NCBI GenBank assembly: GCA_015039465.1
Contig: MU130578.1
Location: 255,906 to 279,338, forward strand
Source: Phlegmacium glaucopus
Lineage: Eukaryota > Basidiomycota > Agaricomycetes > Agaricales > Cortinariaceae
Direction of reading: 5' to 3'
DNA length: 23,433 nucleotides
This document shows, one piece after another, positions 17,826 through 23,433 of the stretch. Under the pieces are notes generated by a model. That model saw only the letters and a program-made list of their open reading frames with translations. It searched no databases and was not told the origin of the DNA. The stretch's first letter is position 1, and the number at the start of each line of letters is the position of its first letter. A program made the translations under genes and the position numbers.

Positions 17826-18301
17826 CGTAAATTTCCGTGTTCTGGAAGCTCGACGAGCACACTACACGAAACTCATGTGAAACCTCAAAAAATGTTGCGC
17901 TGAATCGTAATCCTTCCTTTCCAAGCCAAACCCACAAAACTCCAGGACGAACTTTGTGGTGCCAATAGCAGTAATCATAACTCCATGAAAATTGCCTTGT
18001 TGATGCATAAGAACGACTGGAAGTGGTTGTGTTAGATAAGGAAGTTGCGGGAGAGAGGGCAGAGATGGCCGGGGCAGAATTGAAAGAACTTTGTCTGGTG
18101 CGAGAAATAAATGAACGACTCAGGTAGGCTCTCATGGTATGAGGTTTCTTATATCGATCGTTATTCCACCACATAACTGTTTTGGATGTCAGGTTGCGAG
18201 ACACGACGCAAGTTGCAAGACACGACGCAAGTTGCGAGACACGACGCAAGAAACGGGTCAATAGCATCGTAAACGGATATGATATATCCAATATGCAATA
18301 A
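17318..18301 (+). pseudogene. Calpain-like gene 5' fragment, copy C (truncated)
   Basis: Divergent from NLR copy C. It contains the same blocks as calpain-like gene 1 upstream of its protease core: TGFSTSECE...LWGSLTSPSG, a 57-nt intron (17737-17793), an AAACTCATG/CCAAACCCACAAAACTCC region (about 17865-17945), a charged GAACT-rich stretch near 18060-18110, and a GCGAGACACGACGCAA block. Homology to calpain genes 1 and 3 ends abruptly after TGCAATAACG at 18301. Beyond that the sequence is unrelated and the protease core never follows. This is therefore a truncated duplicate. It retains no complete reading frame that I can support. Confidence 0.6.
18193..18249 (+). repeat. Tandem repeat, 3 x 19 bp
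   Basis: Three head-to-tail copies of GTTGCGAGACACGACGCAA (middle copy with one change) at 18193-18211, 18212-18230 and 18231-18249. Calpain-like genes 1 and 3 have a single copy at the matching place (about 4539 and 22585), so this is a local expansion in the copy C fragment. Confidence 0.92.
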
Positions 18302-18639
18302 CGATTTTGCCATGTTGAGAGACTTGACGGTCTGTTTGCCTTCTCTCCTGATTCATTGAAGGTGTTAAACTGACGCCTTGCGGCATCAATAGCATATTAC
18401 GAAGACTCTTATTCAACTTCAATGCTAATGCCGACTTCGAAAATCGAATGACTGAAGGACTAAGATAAATGGGATGCAACTTCATGCCTGGCAAGGTATA
18501 TCTTCCGTTCCTTGCCTCCCTATTTCTTCTTTATCATTCTTGCGTATAGATTATCGAAGAAGTGTGAATTATCTTGAACCTCTCACGGAACTCTCCGATG
18601 AGAACCATGTAGAAACAGAGAAACAACTCCATCAAGACC
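18302..18639. other. Unassigned region after the calpain fragment breakpoint
   Basis: Sequence unrelated to the neighbouring duplicates. A few short open frames occur on both strands without recognisable features. It may hold the 5' part of the degraded gene to its right. Confidence 0.35.
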
Positions 18640-19745
18640 TTGATCCATGATAGCATTATCCCCCTGCCATTGCCGAGCGTATACCATCGTCGCCGGAACA
18701 GATGTCAAGGACACCCAAATTCGCCCCCCAACTTCCAAAAATTGACGACCTCAATGACCATCATTCATGTCAAAATCTGGACAACATCATCAACTAATCC
18801 CGAGAACTACCCACCCCAGATTCTACCACAGTTCGACAACTTTTCAACCTTTTCGAAGAGCTCTCGCTTGATTCATCCGACTCCAATGACGTTGAAGGGA
18901 TGATAGGCGAGCCAGCGTTTCCCGAAGTTGTTGAGGATGCTAGTGATATTCCTGTCGACGTCGTCAAGAGGCATATCGCATCTGGGTCCGTTGACGATGG
19001 ATTTCTTGTCGCCGTAGATGGCGGTCTTCTTCGAACATCCGCCGCCGAGGATGTCGAGTTTGGCCTGATGGCACATATATTTGTTGGGGAACGGATAATC
19101 GAGAAGCCCCACTGCGATTATGCAATACTCAATCTCCTTCATCACGCAACTTGGAGCTTAAAACGATAGATTGTATGGCCAATCCTTATCTCACTTTGGC
19201 TGTTGTGTTAGGTGAAGGTTTCGGGAGGCATCCTGCAATCAAAGGAACTGATTACACAGGATTGCAATGGTGGCCAATCCGCAGCGTTTTGGAAGAGAAG
19301 GGCAGAGCAGAATTGGGGATCAAAGAGCGTTTTCCGTTGACTTGGGGAAGATACTCGCTGTGTCATCGTGGACAGTCTTTTTGAGCATCAATAAGGTTTG
19401 TTTTTATAACTCCAGTTCTTAGTTTGGACCTGTCTAATAATTTGTGTTTTGTAGATATTGAAAGAACAAACGACCTTTGGACTCATGGACCATGAAGCGT
19501 TGTAGGTCCTTGTCGAGAATTACTAGCTCTAGGTCTCAGTCTATCTAATGGTATTCCTTACTAAGTCTGCTCAGTAGAATAATTATTAATACTTTAATAT
19601 TTTTAGTTGTACTATTGGCCTCCCGCCGAATGCTGTGGACGATCCACCGCCAGAGTGCCCAAAGACCAACATAATCAAAACGAGTCCCAATTTAACAGTC
19701 AAGGCAAATTTACCATTGGATGATCGTGAAGATGATTACTCTTGA
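18640..19745 (+). pseudogene. Degraded protein-coding gene of unknown family
   Basis: I do not recognise the family. A coherent coding stretch runs from about 18650 (IPSSPEQMSRTPKFAPQLPK, then DDLNDHH) through one in-frame TAA (about 18797) to RQLFNLFEELSLDSSDSNDV, VVEDASDIPVDVVKRHIASG and FLVAVDGGLL, ending at 19169. Another frame then carries GQSAAFWKRRAEQNWGSK and a third SVDLGKILAVSSWTVFLSIN up to a donor at 19396. Splicing 19396-19454 and 19502-19606 gives KILKEQTTFGLMDHEAFCTI, then GLPPNAVDDPPPEC and a stop at 19743-19745. Phases fit at both introns, which supports a real ancestral gene. The frame changes between 19170 and 19330 and the internal stop indicate decay or sequencing indels. 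Confidence 0.5.
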
Positions 19746-19891
19746 AAGATATAATACGAACCAGCTAATTAAACACACTATTTCTCTAGGGAATTATTTT
19801 GAAATATTGCACAAACTAGTTTAAAATTGTATGCAAACTTCCACAGATTAGTATCAAGAACGGTATACAATGATGATGATTACTACCGTCC

Positions 19892-20112
19892 AAACTTCCG
19901 TATATATTAGATAAGAATAAGTATTTATTTTACAGAATGATGACTTGCGTCCTATCATGATCACTGAGAGAACACCAAATCCAACTTGTACCGACGCCGG
20001 CCCAGATCCCAATTAACTCAGATACCCCTTCGAAGCGAGAACCAAAGTCAGATTCATTGGACGAAATATTGAACGTTAGGTGTCATCAGTATTTCCAGTC
20101 CCTAAATTCCCA
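19892..20112 (-). pseudogene. Detached duplicate of the RCC1/ATS1-like gene 3' end
   Basis: About 220 bp match 20487-20708 with scattered substitutions, beginning in the 3' flank (GATAAGAATAAG) and ending inside the last RCC1 repeat. The minus strand still reads GNLGTGNTD. It lies about 595 bp downstream of the parent end and cannot encode a propeller by itself. Confidence 0.82.
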
Positions 20113-20486
20113 TTGTCCAAACATTTGATACCTGCAGCCTGTGCTTCGATCTTCTTAGTGGACTTTGCATTTTCCTCTTCCATCTGCAGGCGAGGCGGGT
20201 ATCCATTCGGTTTACAAGGGAATATCATTTATGATGCAACGGGCGCATGATGGAGGAAGTGGGGAATTGACTTCGCAGTTTCTTTCTTCTTCGGTTTCGG
20301 AGGGGACTCAACGAGATTTAGACTTTCATCATCCGAGTCTGCTGTAGCCTTGCGGTTTCGTTTCTTAGACTGTAACACCCGGGCCCGGCTTTTCCCCCTT
20401 TATTGAGTATTTTTTTGAACCTTTGTCTTCCGGCATATTTTTCATGGAATTTTTTTTCCTTTGGCTAATGTTTAAGGTGAGTTTAT
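20113..20486 (-). pseudogene. Lysine-rich coding remnant, unknown
   Basis: The minus strand carries short protein-like passages, SKKRNRKATADSDDESLNLV and ESPPKPKKKETAKSIPHFL, then a stop, and in another frame MEEENAKSTKKIEAQAA. The composition is like a nuclear or nucleolar protein tail. It is inserted between the detached RCC1 3' end and the RCC1 gene. No complete frame, start or domain; could be chance. Confidence 0.3.
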
Positions 20487-20675
20487 ATTAGCTTCCGTAC
20501 ATAGATAAGAATAAGTTTATTTTATGGAGGACAACTTACGTCCATCATGATCGCTGAGTGAACAGCAAATCCAACTTGTACTAACGCCAGCCCAAATTCC
20601 AATTAACTCATGCACCTCTTCGAATCGAGAACCAAAGTCAGGTTCATTTGACCAAATCTTGAACGGTAGAGGGGT

Positions 20676-21878
20676 TTAGTCCGTATTTCCAGTCCCTAAA
20701 TTCCCGTGTTCGTTCCATCCCCATCCCCACAATACTTGTTGTACAAAGTGATCTTCCATGTTCCGATGGGAAAGGACCAATAGATGCTCACTTCCACATG
20801 CGATTTCGACAGATGTACTTTTACAATCGAAGACTTCCGAAAAACAGACGACGCCAGAACCAAGGATATCAGCGTTAAGCGGGTCAATCTTCAATCCAAG
20901 TTGGCCATGAGAGTTGCTACCTGAACAATGTATACGCCATTCTTCTTCATTTGTTTCGACAACAGTGTAAGATCCATTCCAGGTACATCCAATCTTTAGA
21001 ACTTTTTGCAACGGTAATAACTGGAGTTGACCCTTCCGATTGGATCCCGGAGCAGATATTTGCCCGGACAATGCGTGGAGGAATAGACTGTGATGAATGC
21101 CAAGAGCCGATGATACGACATCATCTACTTCTATAATCCGTGGAAGTGATGTGAATGTTGGAGGTTTTGAGTCGGATAAAGGTGCTTGCCCGAGTTGGCC
21201 ATGCCTAGATTTCCCCCATCCGACGTATAATGGTATACTAACTGGTTCCGATATTTGTATATGGACGATGGTATGTCGTTGACCCGAAGTGATAGATTCC
21301 ACTCGAAGAGCAGCAGGGACAATACGAATGCCTGAAGGCGTAGAAAGATGGTCGAACCTAACCACATGAAAATCCTTTGCAGATTGTTCTCCAGTCCTGG
21401 TAGAAGAACCTCCTCCAACCCCGAGATCTCCAAAGTCATCAGATCCCATGGCAATTACAACGTCCCCTTTCCCAGCACATGATAGTACAACGTAGCTCGT
21501 CTCCCAAGATGCGCTGATGAGCCGACACGAATAGCCGGACAGACCGGAGTCCTTGAGAGACAAATCAATCTTTCTAAACTTCATCGTGGAACTTCCTGGA
21601 AGGATGTCTTTCTTGTATCTTTTGCCTAGTTGGCCTGAACGTCCGTCACCGCAGCCCCATAATTCCCTTGTCTTCAGTCCTAACTGATCAATTAACTCTA
21701 GAAGCACCAAAGTATGGTTTGCTCCAGAAACCACACTGAGAACGGCTGAAGTCCCTCGAGGCAACGAGTTGGGTGGGTGATTTGTGAAAGAACAACGTTG
21801 AAATATGTGAGCATCGTCCAGAGTACCATTGCCCAGTTGCCCATGCGCATTCGATCCAGTCGATAATAGTGTTATCAT
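20676..21878 (-). CDS. RCC1-repeat beta-propeller protein, ATS1/Kti13-like
   Basis: A single 400-aa frame begins MITLLSTGSNAHGQLGNGT with a good start context (CACCATGA). RCC1-repeat signatures run through the protein: GSNAHGQLGNGTLDDAH, LWGCGDGRSGQLGK, AMGSDDFGDLGVGGG, VGWGKSRHGQLGQ, SGSNSHGQLGLK and WGWGWNEHGNLGTGN. Histidine-containing blade starts such as VVSGANHTLVLLE and ITSGQRHTIVHIQ accompany them. The size and opening resemble fungal ATS1 (Kti13), a small RCC1 protein linked to tRNA wobble-uridine and diphthamide modification; that identity is inferred. The frame ends at TAA 20676-20678, but homology continues past the stop to about 20530 (FGSRFEEVHELIGIWAG, VSTSWICCSLSDHDG), the usual last blade of such proteins. 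The last blade is therefore lost or shifted, by mutation or a sequencing indel. Confidence 0.82.
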   Translation of the reverse strand: MITLLSTGSNAHGQLGNGTLDDAHIFQRCSFTNHPPNSLPRGTSAVLSVVSGANHTLVLLELIDQLGLKTRELWGCGDGRSGQLGKRYKKDILPGSSTMKFRKIDLSLKDSGLSGYSCRLISASWETSYVVLSCAGKGDVVIAMGSDDFGDLGVGGGSSTRTGEQSAKDFHVVRFDHLSTPSGIRIVPAALRVESITSGQRHTIVHIQISEPVSIPLYVGWGKSRHGQLGQAPLSDSKPPTFTSLPRIIEVDDVVSSALGIHHSLFLHALSGQISAPGSNRKGQLQLLPLQKVLKIGCTWNGSYTVVETNEEEWRIHCSGSNSHGQLGLKIDPLNADILGSGVVCFSEVFDCKSTSVEIACGSEHLLVLSHRNMEDHFVQQVLWGWGWNEHGNLGTGNTD

Positions 21879-21965
21879 GGTGGTTTGTGTTCGGGCAAGT
21901 CATCAGCTGGTGGCCGTTCGGCACAATTGTTTGACGACAACATTGGATGGAACGTTCATTGAGCT

Positions 21966-23433
21966 CAATGCTCTCGATTACATAAGCGGCAAGTTGTCTC
22001 TAACACTCATCTCGGTTCTTGTTCCTCATCTTCAATATCCCGTGCAGGAATCACCAATCAAAACACCATCGAATGCATTGGCCATCGGACGAACCTCGGC
22101 AGGCTTCTCTACCTCCGAGTGCGAAGCCTCCCTCTGGACCTCTCCCAGTGGTACGTAAATTAATAAAATTTTGATCCTTGACCGAGGACGCCTAGTAAAT
22201 TCGCAGCCTGCAGGCGATGACCAAGAACTCTTAAAATTATGCCCAAAATTCCGCGTTCTGGACACCCGACGAGCAGACTACACGAAACTCATGCGAGACC
22301 CCAAAGAACATCGTGCTGAATCCTTCCTTCCCAAGCCAAACCCGCAAAACTCCAGGACGAACTTATTGATGCAAATAGCAGCAATCATAACTCCCTGAAA
22401 ATCACTGGAAGTGGTTGTGTTAGATTAGGAAGTTGCGGGAGTGAGGGCAGAGATGGCTCACAGTTGAAAGAACTTAAGGAGAACTTGTCTGGTGTGAGAA
22501 ACAAATGAACGACTCAGGCAGGCACTCATGGTATGGGGTTTCTTACCGATCGTTATTCCGCCACATAACCTTTTTGGATGTCAGGTCGCGAGACAGGACA
22601 CAGGAAACTGGTCAAGAAAATCGTAAACGGATATCCGATATGCAATAACGTACAACGAATTGCTAAAGATTGTCGGGCAACAAATAGAAAATTCAGGTAC
22701 GTTTGAACTACTTCAAACATCCTTTTTGTTCATACCGAGTTCCCAGAGACATCAAGTTCGACATAGAGAATGACACGAGCAGATGTCTCTATGGACTATT
22801 CATGCAAACTAATGAAAAACTCTCCCCCGCCGACATTCATCGTGTCACTCAAATATTCGATGATCCTCAATTGTTCGTCGGCGGTGCTACAGATCCAAAC
22901 GACATTATCCAAGGAGCTTTGGGAGATTGTTGATTTCTCTCCGCCCTTGCTACTGTCCCAATAGCACTAGGCTTAGTGGAGAAGTTCTGTGTCACTGTAC
23001 GTTTTCAGGTCTTTGTGATTACTATACCATAACCCCACCGACATTTTCTATAGCGAGATGAAAAAGTTGGGGTATATGGTTTCATCTTCTTCCGAGATAA
23101 TGCTTAGGTCACTGTCATCATCGACGAGTTAGTTGTTCCTTTCCTTTCCTACACCGTTATGGCCCGCTTAACGCCGAACATCACCCCCCTTCACCCCCAA
23201 ACAGTATGTTATATGCCCGAGTTCCGAAATACGAAGGACTCAAGGCTAGCGAACAAGAGCTATATCACTACGACAAGGATATCTACAACAAATCAGCTCG
23301 GAAAGGTGGAAAATCGTTGTATTTCGCGAAATCAGGAACAGCAGGAGAAACTTGGGTTCCGCTCATCGGGGGGACGTATGCGAAACTACATGGCAATTAT
23401 TCGCATGTATTGGGAGGTCAGGAATGCGATGCG
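21966..23433 (+). pseudogene. Calpain-like cysteine protease pseudogene 3 (runs off the window)
   Basis: It begins with a 5' block shared with the NLR upstream regions (GCTCTCGATTACATAA, about 21970), then the Pro/Ser-rich segment and an intron at 22151-22206. Next comes PAGDDQELLKLCPKFRVLDT, TKLMRDPKEHRAESFLPKPN and the charged region. After an intron at 22697-22746 the protease core starts: DIKFDIENDTSRCLYGLFMQ, SPADIHRVTQIFDDPQLFVG, NDIIQGALGDC. The catalytic Cys codon (22928-22930) is intact but is followed by TGA (22931-22933) where family members have Trp. A second Trp position is TAG at 23105-23107 (RDNA*VTVII). Later exons (KGGKSLYFAKSG, GETWVPLIG) are in good condition up to the window edge. 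Compared with pseudogene 1 it keeps the Cys and the GETWVPL Trp but has different stops. Confidence 0.83.

Noticed and set aside
4884..23107. RIP-like mutation of the calpain copies
   Set aside because: Only three Trp-to-stop changes were noted, two in CpA context and one not, and the Cys-to-Arg change goes the opposite way. Too weak to report as a conclusion.

Overview
This looks like nuclear DNA from a filamentous basidiomycete, probably an Agaricomycete. The evidence is short GT-AG introns of about 46-60 nt, NB-ARC-TPR proteins of the fungal NLR-like type, calpain-like proteases split by many small introns, an ATS1-like RCC1 protein and a fungal-style WD40 protein. I cannot name the species. 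No tRNA, rRNA or CRISPR array was seen.

Layout. 1-749: start of a WD40 gene (+), cut off by an assembly gap. 775-3256: NLR copy A (-). 3930-7242: calpain-like pseudogene 1 (+). 7465-7864: a solo LTR with a 5-bp target duplication. 8514-13037: NLR copy B (-). 13238-13744: 5' piece of a calpain-like gene. 13770-17108: NLR copy C (-). 17318-18301: another calpain 5' piece. 18640-19745: a degraded gene of unknown family (+). 19892-20112: a detached copy of the RCC1 gene 3' end. 20676-21878: an RCC1/ATS1-like gene (-). 21966-23433: calpain-like pseudogene 3 (+), running off the window. The recurring unit is an NLR on the minus strand whose 5' end faces a calpain-like gene on the plus strand. It occurs about three times, plus one calpain copy without an NLR.

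The most important observation concerns the sequence record. Three segments (775-1041, 8951-11409, 13770-14491) are written backwards but not complemented. Complementing each base without reversing gives clean NB-ARC/TPR protein that continues the flanking NLR exons. Each mirrored segment touches a run of exactly 25 A (750-774, 11410-11434, 13745-13769). This is best explained by gap-filling software that wrote extensions reversed and turned 25-N gap spacers into A. The long open frames inside these segments are therefore not genes. Read properly, copy B is a complete NLR of roughly 1,350 aa with about 15 TPR units. Copies A and C lose their C-termini in unclosed gaps. The 2.3-kb contig 11435-13744 is a near-perfect duplicate of 15506-17825 and may be a misplaced or allelic copy.

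Biology that survives this correction: the NLR N-terminal linker is built from tandemly duplicated exon-intron units whose number differs between paralogs; a GGTF-type motif precedes the NB-ARC domain; the calpain neighbours are decayed, each with a different lesion at or next to the catalytic cysteine.
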